Origin: Acidobacteriota bacterium
GTDB taxonomy: Bacteria > Acidobacteriota > Terriglobia > Terriglobales > Acidobacteriaceae
Assembly: GCA_028876395.1 (NCBI GenBank)
Contig: JAGWRX010000106.1
Span: 1-64,000 of the forward strand
Direction of reading: 5' to 3'
Length of the DNA: 64,000 nucleotides
The stretch's first letter is position 1, and every line of letters begins with the position of its first letter. A model generated the notes under the pieces. It was not told where the DNA came from, did no database searches, and was given only the letters and a program-made list of their open reading frames with translations. Positions 46,827-56,282 of the stretch are shown here, in pieces. The position numbers and the translations under genes are program-made.

Positions 46827-49607
46827 TCACGCTGTCTTGCCTTTCTGTTGTACGGCGAAGTACGGCTGATTGGAAAGCGTCCTGTTGAGTCCCGGAAACA
46901 TCCACGCGGCGCCGGACTGGGACTCCAGCTCGAAGTAGTACTCCAGCGGATACGCGCTCCCGGTGTACGCGGCCGGAATTTCCGCGGTATACGCGTTCCC
47001 GGCGCCGGTGGCATCCGCGGCTTTCCAGCGCTCCGCCTGGTTCACATGTCGATATCGGAGGCGCACGGCTCTCACGGACGCGCTTTGTTCGGCGCCAGAG
47101 ACGGAAAGGGACAATGCCAGCGCCTGTCCCGGGCTGAAGGTCTTCGGCGGCGTATGCGCGCACTCATGGCGCGCGGTGTGGGGCCGTGCTGTTGCGGCGC
47201 GAATTTCGTCCGCGGCGCTCCTTCGAGACCGCTGCACACCCGCATCCGCCTTTACGCCGGCTTTCATCGCGGAAAGGTCCGCATCGATTCCCGGCAGCCT
47301 GTCGCTCCAGTGCCCGCTGCGCTTTGGAATGCTGCCATAGGAGATGCTGGCGCGATACACGCCGCGCGCGCGCTGCGCCATTGCTGCCCAGGCGTCTCGC
47401 GCCGCCTGGTAGTGCGCGACGGCCAGCCTGCCGGCCTCAGGGTCGCCCGAATCCACGAAGATCTCGTACAGGACCGCGCTACGCAGCTTGTGGGCAAAGA
47501 ACGTTCCCAGACCGATCTGGATGAGCACGTCCTCCTCGATTCGCCGGAACTCAGCCCGGCTGGGCGAATTGACCGTGCGCCGCGCCTGTTCGAGCGAAAC
47601 GCGCGCGGCCTCTACACAGTCCTCGACCCACTGCGCCACATGGATGGGGGAGTACTTTGGGTTGGCTGTGTGAGAGGTCAACGTCCGGGCGTACTCGACC
47701 ACGGTCGAGAACATCTGCGGGTCCAGCGGGCTTACTGTTCCAAAGCACTTCGGCGTGGGTGTATCGCCGTAGGGAGAAGGCTCGCTGCCCAGAACGACGG
47801 GCATGTTGGTCGGCAGCTCATACCAGAGGTCGTGGTTGCTGGCCGAGGGCAAGTGCGCCGATGTGAGCAGCGGAAGGATGCGGCTGGCGTTGGCCAGCGA
47901 GGCCTCAGTTGCCGCGGCGCCTGCGCCAAAGTGCGGACGCATGGCTCTTTGCCAAGTCTCCGGGTCCGCATCGGGGTTGTAGAGCTTGCGTCCCCACACG
48001 CGGTAGTACAGGTCATATTTCTGCCAATCCGCCTGCGGCGTCAGCGAGCTCTCCGCGTAGGCGCAGCGGCCTCCCGGGAGACCTGAGCCCTCGCGTCCTT
48101 TAAACGTAAGAGGCTCCATGAGGTCGAGGCCCGCCGCGCCGCAGAAACTCGCGGTGCGGCCATACGCCGCGGCCATCTCCGGGTCCACCGAGAGCAGATG
48201 CCGCTGCGTTCCCGGCCAAAGCCGGAACCAAAGACGGTAGGGCGCGCCCGCGCGCAGAAAGTCGGCAAAGCCATAGCGGGTAAAACTCCTGGCCCCGCTA
48301 CTCACGCGGAAGAGCGCTGCATTCGTTTTGGAAAGATTGCCGGAGGGAATCTCAAGCGCGCGAATGTCTGCCTGGTTGTATCCGAGGCTTTGGTGCTCCG
48401 CCGAGTATTTGGCGCCGAGCTTGACCGGCATGCCGGTCGCCACTGCGATGTTGATGATTTCTTCATCCACGCCCTTCGCGTGCATGTCGATCTCGATGGT
48501 TCGTCCCGCCCCGGCGATCGCCTCGAACACCGTCCGCCAGAACGAGTAGCTTCCCTCGGGAATGCCGCTCTCACCATGCACGCGCATGGTCAGGCCCTGA
48601 ATCTCAGGGCACTGTTCCAGAATGATGGCGAGCGCATCGCGGCAGTATCGAGCATGGGTTTCCGGCGTGAGGCCTTCGATGCGGTGGTACGCGTTTGGAC
48701 TATCGGTCCACTGATACGCGTGCGTCCAGATACCGAGCTGAAACTGCAATCCCCTCGCGCCCGTCTCCGCCGCGATGTAGCGCAACATCTCCATGTTCCT
48801 GCCGCGCTCGGCGCTGTCCAGCGGCTTTGGAACCGCGAGCCGCGAACCGTCAGGAGAGGCAAGCTGCATGACGCGCACATCCGGGTAGCCGGGGACGTCG
48901 ACGAGGTAGGGATAGACGAAATGGAAGGAGTCGTCGGTGACTCCTCTGGGAAAGTCGTACGCCAGTCCGAAAGCCAGCGTAAACCGGTTGAACCGGCTCG
49001 CCACCAGCCTGTCCAGATATCCGGTCCAGAACGCCTTGTCACGGTACCAAGGCATGTCTTCAAGTTCGCTGCAATAATAGCGCCCCACGCAGCGCAGTTC
49101 GTTCGCAGGTTTCTCCTCCACGATGTGCGTGAAGTGCAAAGCCGAAAGGGGATTCTGCCCGAACTGCACTCGCTCCGCCAGCTCGAGCAGTCCGTAGACA
49201 AAGCCCCGCACATCGTTTGCCGAGACAAGAACCGCCGATATCCCGGCGACGTGGCCTGGCGCCAGTTGCAGGCTCTCGGCCGACTTCAACGGCGCTCTCG
49301 CTGGAAATCCGCTGGCCAGTTGGGAGCCTGCGGCGGCGACCAGCACGCAAAAGGACGCGCCGGCGGCTTCGCTGACGGACCGCACAATCTCGCAGGGGAC
49401 TGCTTTGTCAGCTAGTGCCCGCTGGAGTTGCGCGGCTGCTTTCCTTGCCGGCCCGCTGGAAGCCGCGGCGTTCGCGGGATCAACGACGAGCGAAACGCGG
49501 CCCGTTCCGGAAGCAAAGGGCCCGGGCGATAATCCGCAGACGCCGGCCGCGCCAGCGAGTTTCAGAAAGTCCCTGCGTGGCAGGGCAGGACCAGCCACAG
49601 CCTTCAT
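46827..49607 (-). CDS. Tat-leader glycoside hydrolase-like protein (926 aa; family uncertain)
   Basis: LPRRDFLKLAGAAGVCGLSPG leader; N-terminal VSANDVRGFVYGLLELAERVQ as in GH20/GH67-type N-domains; RFNRFTLAFGLAYDFPRGV, MRVHGESGIPEGSYSFWRTVFEAI. Confidence 0.7.
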   Translation of the reverse strand: MKAVAGPALPRRDFLKLAGAAGVCGLSPGPFASGTGRVSLVVDPANAAASSGPARKAAAQLQRALADKAVPCEIVRSVSEAAGASFCVLVAAAGSQLASGFPARAPLKSAESLQLAPGHVAGISAVLVSANDVRGFVYGLLELAERVQFGQNPLSALHFTHIVEEKPANELRCVGRYYCSELEDMPWYRDKAFWTGYLDRLVASRFNRFTLAFGLAYDFPRGVTDDSFHFVYPYLVDVPGYPDVRVMQLASPDGSRLAVPKPLDSAERGRNMEMLRYIAAETGARGLQFQLGIWTHAYQWTDSPNAYHRIEGLTPETHARYCRDALAIILEQCPEIQGLTMRVHGESGIPEGSYSFWRTVFEAIAGAGRTIEIDMHAKGVDEEIINIAVATGMPVKLGAKYSAEHQSLGYNQADIRALEIPSGNLSKTNAALFRVSSGARSFTRYGFADFLRAGAPYRLWFRLWPGTQRHLLSVDPEMAAAYGRTASFCGAAGLDLMEPLTFKGREGSGLPGGRCAYAESSLTPQADWQKYDLYYRVWGRKLYNPDADPETWQRAMRPHFGAGAAATEASLANASRILPLLTSAHLPSASNHDLWYELPTNMPVVLGSEPSPYGDTPTPKCFGTVSPLDPQMFSTVVEYARTLTSHTANPKYSPIHVAQWVEDCVEAARVSLEQARRTVNSPSRAEFRRIEEDVLIQIGLGTFFAHKLRSAVLYEIFVDSGDPEAGRLAVAHYQAARDAWAAMAQRARGVYRASISYGSIPKRSGHWSDRLPGIDADLSAMKAGVKADAGVQRSRRSAADEIRAATARPHTARHECAHTPPKTFSPGQALALSLSVSGAEQSASVRAVRLRYRHVNQAERWKAADATGAGNAYTAEIPAAYTGSAYPLEYYFELESQSGAAWMFPGLNRTLSNQPYFAVQQKGKTA

Positions 49608-50209
49608 ACCCCCTACGCCCTCCTTGTCATCCTACTCTTTGAAATCTGTGATGTTCCGCCGCTTTCACATCGAGCTGCGATCGAGGACGCCTGCATTGCA
49701 GCGGTTCGATTGCAACACCAAAATGGCCGCCACGAGCTCTTACGGCATATTCAGACGCCGCGAGCGAGGCGGCGCTCGATCGCGATCCGTGCTGCCCCGG
49801 CGAAGGGAGGCTTCCACAGGACCGCGCAATGATGTGCAAACATTTTGTGGAAAACTGCAAATAAAAAGGGGGGGTAGGGGGGTACCTTCAGCCGCCAGGT
49901 TCTAGTTTCCAGCTCCTGACCGGGGTGGTGACTCGACGGAATCCTGTTTGGACCGGAGAGGCGCCTGACAGATTTCTACTCACCCAATTCCATTGTGCGG
50001 GATTGAGGGGAAATTATCTGCAAAAGAGCGGAGGAATTTTTTGGGGTGGTTCGGTGGGAGTCATGCATTCCCGCCCTGCCGCTCGCTGGTGCGAACGGCA
50101 AGGGCGGGGCAACCCGGCACGAGTTGAACTTTGTGAGCAGGTTTGTCGTAATGCCTTGGAGCACGGAAGGCCCGCACGTGGATCGAAATCGTCCCAGTCG
50201 GAGGTCATC

Positions 50210-50899
50210 GTGGGCGCTGATTGGAGAGCTGCAGTCAATGGGCAGGCAGATTGGCCGCAAGAAGGGCACGGTCGGACATGGGCCAACGCTTGTGCGCTCT
50301 TTTTGTGGTTGTTTGCAGGGGTAGTCCCGTTTCTTCCTTTTGCACTCAACACTTCGCCGTGGGATGCGGTGAGGCTGCGTGTCCCTGGCAATCAAGGCAA
50401 TTGGTGGCACGCGCTTGTTGGTGCTCCATTCTTTCTTGCTTTTCCGATGATCTGGCTCCGCTTGCGCTCGCTCTTCGCAGGGCAATCTTCGACGGCCGCA
50501 GGGCGCCGTTTTCTTTGGAGCTTCGCCGGGCTTTCCATTGGCGGCACAATTTTGGTGGAGACACCGTTTCTGCTGCATCTTGCCGGCACCAGCCAATGGC
50601 AACGGCTCTTTGTGCTGAGCCTGGGTTTCGGCATCATCTTCGCGAGTGCAGCCGTTCTGCTATTGCGCCGCCGTCGCATTTCTCCTGCATGGGCGTGCAT
50701 TGCCGGTCTCGATACGGCTTATCTAGCGAACGTGACATTGTGTCTGGTGGTTTACGGCGGAGCGCCCGGAAGCTTGTCGTCCAGATCCGGTTGGCTTGTT
50801 TCGATGGTGCTCGTGTGGCCGATCGCTCTTGAACTTGCGTGGCTGTTTCTTCAGTCATTCCGGGAGGACGCAACGCGCATTAAGTCCTCCACCGTTTAG
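50210..50899 (+). CDS. Hypothetical multi-pass membrane protein
   Basis: Several hydrophobic segments (ACALFLWLFAGVVPFLPFAL, VGAPFFLAFPMIWL, VLSLGFGIIFASAAVLLL); GTG start 50210 with GGAGG upstream is a guess. Confidence 0.6.
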   Translation: MGADWRAAVNGQADWPQEGHGRTWANACALFLWLFAGVVPFLPFALNTSPWDAVRLRVPGNQGNWWHALVGAPFFLAFPMIWLRLRSLFAGQSSTAAGRRFLWSFAGLSIGGTILVETPFLLHLAGTSQWQRLFVLSLGFGIIFASAAVLLLRRRRISPAWACIAGLDTAYLANVTLCLVVYGGAPGSLSSRSGWLVSMVLVWPIALELAWLFLQSFREDATRIKSSTV

Positions 50900-51037
50900 C
50901 CGCGTGTTTTCAGCTCTGGGGACGATGAACTCTGCCAACCCGGCGGCAAGATTTGCTGTATTCCGCATAACTTTAGATGAGAGAATGGCGCGCGGCTGGG
51001 TTGCGGGATTTTCAGATTTCCCCTGAGGTCATTGCGT

Positions 51038-51391
51038 ATGGAGAGCAAGGTGGGTGGGTCTGCTTTCATTGTGGAAGTGGAGGAGAAGGTTGGCGTGGCT
51101 GTGGTGCGCTGCCATGGCAGGCTGGTGGCGGGTGTGGGCGATGCGCTTTATAGCCGCGTGAAGCAACTGATGCCGGAGCACAAGCGGATTGTGCTGGACC
51201 TGACGGACGTGGCGCACATGGACAGCATGGGTCTGGGCACGCTGGTGCGGCTGTATGTCTCGGCCAAGGGCGCGGGATGCACGCTGGAGCTGATCAACCT
51301 GGGCAAGCGGGTGCGCGAGCTGCTGGGGATGACGAACCTGCTGGGCGTGTTTACGGAGCTGGGCGATAAGGGTATTTCGATTCGATTCTGA
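51038..51391 (+). CDS. STAS-domain anti-sigma factor antagonist-like protein
   Basis: VVRCHGRLVAGVGDALYSRVKQLMPEHKRIVLDLTDVAHMDSMGLGTLVRLYVSAKGAG. Confidence 0.9.
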   Translation: MESKVGGSAFIVEVEEKVGVAVVRCHGRLVAGVGDALYSRVKQLMPEHKRIVLDLTDVAHMDSMGLGTLVRLYVSAKGAGCTLELINLGKRVRELLGMTNLLGVFTELGDKGISIRF

Positions 51392-51546
51392 TTCTTACCA
51401 CAGCGCTGGCCGTGCGCTGACGAAGCGTTGGCTATTGACAACGCGGGTTCTGCGCGTGGTTTCCGCTTCAATTTCTGTTGACGGTTCTGTAGCCTATAGA
51501 AAATGGCCTGCTCATTGGCCCTGACTACTAGAAGGAGGCAATCCTA

Positions 51547-51810
51547 ATGGCAGATACGGTAAAGAAAGCGAGCACGTCAAAAGCACCCCGCAAGACAGCG
51601 AGCGTGAAGGCGGCAACCGGGGAGGTTGCGCCGAAGAAGGTTACGCCCAGCAAGAAGGCAGTGAAGACAAAGGTGACGGCGATGGCGGTTTCGCATGAGC
51701 GGATTGCGGAACTGGCGCACCGCTACTGGGCCGAGCGCGGCCGCCAGCATGGGCACGACGCGGAAGACTGGCTCCGCGCCGAGCGCGAACTCCTGGGGCT
51801 GGCTTCGTAA
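51547..51810 (+). CDS. DUF2934-like protein with Lys/Ala-rich N-terminal tail
   Basis: KKASTSKAPRKTASVKAATGEVAPKKVTPSKKAVKTK then HERIAELAHRYWAERGRQHGHDAEDWLRAEREL. Confidence 0.85.
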   Translation: MADTVKKASTSKAPRKTASVKAATGEVAPKKVTPSKKAVKTKVTAMAVSHERIAELAHRYWAERGRQHGHDAEDWLRAERELLGLAS

Positions 51811-51852
51811 GGGCAATTATTCAAGACAACTGAAGAGCATCCGGGCGCAGAG

Positions 51853-53151
51853 TCAGGCGCTGGTGTAGACGATGCGTCCTTCGCTGATGGTGTAGCGGAC
51901 CTTGCCCTGCATGGTCCAGCCGTCGAAGGGTGTGTTGCGCGATTTGGAGCGCGTGTCTGCGGCGCGGTAGGTCCACTCGGCTTTGGGGTCGAAGATGACG
52001 ACGTCGGCGAAGCTGCCGGCGGCGAGCGTGCCGCGGCCCTTGAGGCCGAGCAGCGTTGCGGGCTGCCCGCTGAGCAGGCTAAGGACGCGGCCGAGGGGCA
52101 TTTTCCACTCGCGGTGCAGCCAGCGGAGCGAGAGGCCGAGCGCGGTTTCAAGGCCGGTGATGCCGTTGGGCGCGTGCTCGAACTCGACTTCCTTTTCATG
52201 GACGGCGTGGGGCGCGTGGTCGGTGGCGATGGCGTCGACGACACCGTCGAGGATGCCTTCGATCATGGCGTCGCGGTCTGCGGCGGAGCGCAGCGGCGGG
52301 TTCATCTTGGCGTTGGTCGAGTAGAGGCCCACGTGGTCCTCGGTGAGCAGGAAGTGGTGCGGGGCGACCTCGCAGGTGACGCGGAGGCCGTTGCGGCGGG
52401 CCTGGCGCACGGCGGCGACAGCGGCGGCGGTGGAGGTGTGCGCGACGTGGAGATGGACGCGGGCGTCGCGCAGCTCGGTGACGAGGCGGATGTCGCGCTC
52501 GACGAGCGAGGACTCTGCCTCGGGGGGCATGCCGCGGAGGCCCAGCTTGAAGGCCATGGGTCCGGCGTTCATGCTGCAGCCCTGGGTCATGCGGGTGTCT
52601 TCGGCGTGCTGGATGACGCTGAGGCCCACGCGGGCGGCGGCGGCGAGGGTCTCGCGCATGATGCCGTCTTTGAGGATGGGGTGGCCATCGTCGGTGACGG
52701 CGACGGCTCCGGCGGATTTGAGGGCGGCGAAGTCGTTGAGGGCTTCGCCCTTGGAGCCGCGTGTGGCGGCGCCGATGGGGAAGACGCGGATGGCGGCGTT
52801 GCGCTCGGGTGCGAGCATCCAGCGGGTAATCTCGGGCGAGTCGTTGACCGGGTTGGTGTTGGGCATGGCGGCCACGGAGGTGAATCCCCCCGCTGCTGCC
52901 GCAGCCGTGCCGGTGGCGATAGTCTCCTTGTAACCCTGGCCGGGCTCGCGCAGGTGGACGTGAATGTCGATGAGGCCGGGGGCGACGGTGAGGCCGGTTG
53001 CGTCCAGCACCTCAGCGCCGTTGGCGGATTTGAGCTTGCCGGGCGAAGCGATCTCGGCCACGCGGCCGTCCTTGATCAGAATGTCTTTGGGTGCATCGAC
53101 ACCGGCGGCGGGGTCGATGAGGTGGCCATTGCGGATTACGAGGTCGGTCAT
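51853..53151 (-). CDS. pyrC: Dihydroorotase
   Basis: GLIDIHVHLREPGQGYKETIATGTAAAAAGGFTSVAAMPNTNPVND, ATDHAPHAVHEKEVEFEHAPNGITGLETAL. Confidence 0.95.
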   Translation of the reverse strand: MTDLVIRNGHLIDPAAGVDAPKDILIKDGRVAEIASPGKLKSANGAEVLDATGLTVAPGLIDIHVHLREPGQGYKETIATGTAAAAAGGFTSVAAMPNTNPVNDSPEITRWMLAPERNAAIRVFPIGAATRGSKGEALNDFAALKSAGAVAVTDDGHPILKDGIMRETLAAAARVGLSVIQHAEDTRMTQGCSMNAGPMAFKLGLRGMPPEAESSLVERDIRLVTELRDARVHLHVAHTSTAAAVAAVRQARRNGLRVTCEVAPHHFLLTEDHVGLYSTNAKMNPPLRSAADRDAMIEGILDGVVDAIATDHAPHAVHEKEVEFEHAPNGITGLETALGLSLRWLHREWKMPLGRVLSLLSGQPATLLGLKGRGTLAAGSFADVVIFDPKAEWTYRAADTRSKSRNTPFDGWTMQGKVRYTISEGRIVYTSA

Positions 53152-54167
53152 GCGCGGGCTCCGTTGGTGGTGAGCGCGCGCTCGACGACGGCCATGCGGA
53201 TGGCGACGCCGTTGCGCACCTGTTCGAGAATGGCCGACTGCGGGCCGTCGGCGACGCCGGCGGTGAGTTCGAGCCCGCGAATGATGGGGCCGGGGTGCAT
53301 GACGACAGCTGCGGGCGCGAGGGCGGCGAGGCGCTGCCCGGTGAGCTGATAGCTGGATTTGTACTGTTCGAGATCGAGTTGGAGGCCGGCGAGGCGCTCG
53401 GCCTGGATGCGCAGCATCATCACCACCTGCGACTGGCGGAGAGCGGCCTCAAAGTCGCGCTCGATGGCGATGCCGGGGCCGGCGGTGGCGGCCAGCTCGG
53501 GCAGCAGCTCTTTCGGTCCGCAGAGGACGACCTGCGCGCCGAGGCGCGGCAGCAGCAGTATGTTGGAGCGGGCAACGCGGCTGTGCAGGATGTCGCCGAC
53601 GATGGTGATGGTGACACCGGCCAGCGTGTCGGCCGCGACGGTTGTGAGGCCGGGGCGCAGATGCTGGAGGATGGTGCGCAGGTCGAGCAGGGCCTGCGTG
53701 GGATGCTCGTGCATGCCGTCGCCGGCGTTGAGGACGGGCAGATGGGTGGAGGCCTCGAGAAGCCATGGCGCGCCGGATGAGCTGTGGCGCAGGATGATGG
53801 CTTCAGCGCCCAGTGCCCGCAGCGTGAGGCCGGTGTCTTTCAGCGTCTCGCCCTTTTCAATGCTCGAGGAAAGGCTGGAGACGAGGGTAGTGTCGGCGCC
53901 GAGGCTTTTAGAGGCCAGCTCAAAGCTGGTGCGGGTGCGCGTGGAGGACTCGTAGAACAGGAGAGCGACGCGCCGCTTGGCGAGGATGCGCGCCCGCTCC
54001 AGCGGGTCCATGGTTTCAAGGGCCGTGGCGCGGGTGAGGATGTGACTTATGCCGTCCAGGGTCAGGTCCTGGACTGAAAGCAGCGAGCCCGGATTGTACG
54101 GAAAAGGCGATGGAGCAACGGGCGGAGGGTGAAGCTGGCGGCGTGCGGGGGCTACGGTTGCGTTCAT
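53148..54167 (-). CDS. pyrB: Aspartate carbamoyltransferase catalytic subunit
   Basis: ALLFYESSTRTRTSFELASKSLGAD, VLNAGDGMHEHPTQALLDLRTI, TIVGDILHSRVARSNI, VVMMLRIQAER. Confidence 0.96.
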   Translation of the reverse strand: MNATVAPARRQLHPPPVAPSPFPYNPGSLLSVQDLTLDGISHILTRATALETMDPLERARILAKRRVALLFYESSTRTRTSFELASKSLGADTTLVSSLSSSIEKGETLKDTGLTLRALGAEAIILRHSSSGAPWLLEASTHLPVLNAGDGMHEHPTQALLDLRTILQHLRPGLTTVAADTLAGVTITIVGDILHSRVARSNILLLPRLGAQVVLCGPKELLPELAATAGPGIAIERDFEAALRQSQVVMMLRIQAERLAGLQLDLEQYKSSYQLTGQRLAALAPAAVVMHPGPIIRGLELTAGVADGPQSAILEQVRNGVAIRMAVVERALTTNGARA

Positions 54168-54279
54168 GCAGATTCACACCGGAGCACCGGGCTCCGGTCC
54201 GGTTCACAGTCGTTGCCGGGAGCCCGAAGGCCCTGGCGAAGAGCGCGTGGGAATGCGCGCAGGTTGAAAGGCGGGTGGG

Positions 54280-54849
54280 CTAATCCACGCGCTCGACCAG
54301 CAGCACCTGCTCGTCGTTATCCACTTCCTGGAACTTCACTTCAATAATCTCGCGGCTGCTGGTAGGCACATGCCGGCCCACGTAGGTTGCCTCGATGGGC
54401 AGCTCGCGGTGTCCGCGATCGATGAGTACGGCCAGCTGCACACGGCGCGGGCGGCCATGGTCGAACAGGGCGTCGAGGGCGGCGCGGATGGTGCGGCCTG
54501 TGTAGAGCACGTCGTCGCAGAGCACGACGTCGCGGCCGTTCACGTCAAAGCCGATGGCTCCGGGCGTGACCACCGGGCGGACGTCGGTAGTGGACAGGTC
54601 GTCGCGATAGAACTGGATGTCGAGCATGCCCGTGTCGATGGGGTGTTTTTCAATGTCGGCGATCAGCTTTGCGAGCCGCTGTGCCAGCGGAATCCCGCGC
54701 CGCTTGATGCCGACCAGAGCCAGGTTTTCGCTGCCGTTGCTCTTCTCCACGATTTCGTGGGCCAGGCGCACCAGGGTGCGCTCAATCTCAGAGGCGGACA
54801 TCAGCCTGCCCTTGATGCGCAGGACGGGTTTCTGCTGTGTTTCGCTCAT
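54280..54849 (-). CDS. pyrR: Bifunctional pyr regulatory protein / uracil phosphoribosyltransferase PyrR
   Basis: LALVGIKRRGIPLAQRLA, DFYRDDLST-like FYRDDLSTTDVRP, VVLCDDVLYTGRTIRAALDALFDHGRPRRVQLAVLIDRGHRELPI. Confidence 0.95.
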   Translation of the reverse strand: MSETQQKPVLRIKGRLMSASEIERTLVRLAHEIVEKSNGSENLALVGIKRRGIPLAQRLAKLIADIEKHPIDTGMLDIQFYRDDLSTTDVRPVVTPGAIGFDVNGRDVVLCDDVLYTGRTIRAALDALFDHGRPRRVQLAVLIDRGHRELPIEATYVGRHVPTSSREIIEVKFQEVDNDEQVLLVERVD

Positions 54850-54974
54850 GTGTGCTCTCTGGCCGGATGATACGAGGGTTGACCGCTCAGGGCAAGTTGT
54901 GGAGAAGTGGAACCGGGTTACGAAGGCCGGGCAAAATCTTGTAAAACAGGCACTTCCGCTGTGCGTGGCGAAGC

Positions 54975-55682
54975 CTAGACCTCTGGCCGGCGCCTGCGGG
55001 CCAGCATGCGCGCTCCTGCCGCGCCGCCTCCCGCAGCAAAGAACAGGAGGAAGAGCGAATTGACGGCAATGCCGAAGGTCTCAATGCCCGCATGTCCCCA
55101 GGGCGACATCATCCACGCCTGAACCTGGGCGCGCAGCGCCACGGCCTCGGCATGCGCCGCATCCGATGAACCCATCCCGGCGGTCCACTCCTGGGCCATT
55201 TCCTGACTCATGTTCACGCGGGTCTTCCAGTCGGCGTCAATCTGGGTGGACTGGTGCAGAACAAACCGCTGCACAAACAGGGTGCCTCCGCTGACGGCAA
55301 AGGCCAGCCACGCCGCCAGCAGGCCGGTCACCAGGCCGATGCGCGCGCCTGCGCCGATGGTGATCCAGGCAGGGCGCTGGCTGCGCATGTAGAGCAATAC
55401 GGCCCAGGCCGCCGCCCCAGCCATCCAGAACAGGCCCAGCACACCCACGGGCGAGATCGCGCTCGACAGCAGCCCGGCTGGTACCGCAAGCGTCAGGGCC
55501 GCGCGCATGGCTGGTTTCCAGTCAATGGTGCTTGCATCGCGCACAGCTCCAGCCCAGGGCTCCGACGGCGCCTGCCCGCCGGAGTTGTCTCCCGCATAGA
55601 CCAGTTGCGGCAGCCCACAGTGCGGGCAATAGCAGCTTTCGGCCTGGGTGGTCTGGTGGCAGCGAGTGCAGGTAGTTTCCAT
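54975..55682 (-). CDS. Membrane protein with N-terminal zinc ribbon
   Basis: CTRCHQTTQAESCYCPHCGLPQ and several TM-like segments. Confidence 0.75.
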   Translation of the reverse strand: METTCTRCHQTTQAESCYCPHCGLPQLVYAGDNSGGQAPSEPWAGAVRDASTIDWKPAMRAALTLAVPAGLLSSAISPVGVLGLFWMAGAAAWAVLLYMRSQRPAWITIGAGARIGLVTGLLAAWLAFAVSGGTLFVQRFVLHQSTQIDADWKTRVNMSQEMAQEWTAGMGSSDAAHAEAVALRAQVQAWMMSPWGHAGIETFGIAVNSLFLLFFAAGGGAAGARMLARRRRPEV

Positions 55683-55868
55683 TCTTCTTAAAAGCCTATA
55701 GCATTCCGGCGCCTTCGGGCAGGCGAAACCTTGGCGCGGGACGCATTTGCCAGGCCAACCGAAAATTCCTTCGACGATTCGACCCCGTGCGAACCGGGGG
55801 ATCTGAACCGCCCATGTTGCACTGACAGGAGCCCGGCTTGCTGCAGTTCATGGCGAATTTTGAAGGCG

Positions 55869-56066
55869 CTATGGGTTTGTTGAATGCGGATGGCGGGGTC
55901 GTGGGGAAGACAGCTTGAGAGCCCGAACGATGAATGCGTACTGCCGCCTGGCGCAAACGCGGCAGCGCAGGGGATATTGCAGAATCAGCAAACGGAACAA
56001 GTCCGACGGGCGAAGGCGTGAGAGACGAAAGTCGGATCGTCCACAACTTCTGCATTCGATGCGCAT
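55869..56066 (-). CDS. Small zinc-ribbon-like protein (65 aa)
   Basis: MRIECRSCGRSDFRLSRLRPSDLFRLLILQYPLRCRVCARRQYAFI; paired CxxC motifs. Confidence 0.6.
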   Translation of the reverse strand: MRIECRSCGRSDFRLSRLRPSDLFRLLILQYPLRCRVCARRQYAFIVRALKLSSPRPRHPHSTNP

Positions 56067-56282
56067 CCCAACCTCCAACGCCAGTCCTGCTGATCCGGCG
56101 TGACGACAAGCGGAGGGCCCGACGATCCGGATACGTCACGCAGGGTGTCGCGCTCCATAGGATGATTGTCGACCTTGCGGTTCTTGCTGGTCAGTTTGAC
56201 ATACAGAGAGCGCAATCAAAAGGGAAAAGCCCGTTGCAACTGCAACGCAGGGGGAACCGCGCCTGCTGGTTCGCGAAGATTT

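Noticed and set aside
46803-49415. Plus-strand ORFs of 427 and 405 aa opposite the 926-aa gene
   Set aside because: Minus-strand frame has Tat leader and ordered domains; plus-strand frames do not.
52114-53349. 411-aa plus-strand ORF
   Set aside because: Antisense shadow of pyrC/pyrB.
54168-54974. PyrR-type attenuator in the pyrR-pyrB-pyrC leader
   Set aside because: No convincing anti-terminator/terminator pair or PyrR-binding loop was seen upstream of pyrR or between pyrR and pyrB.
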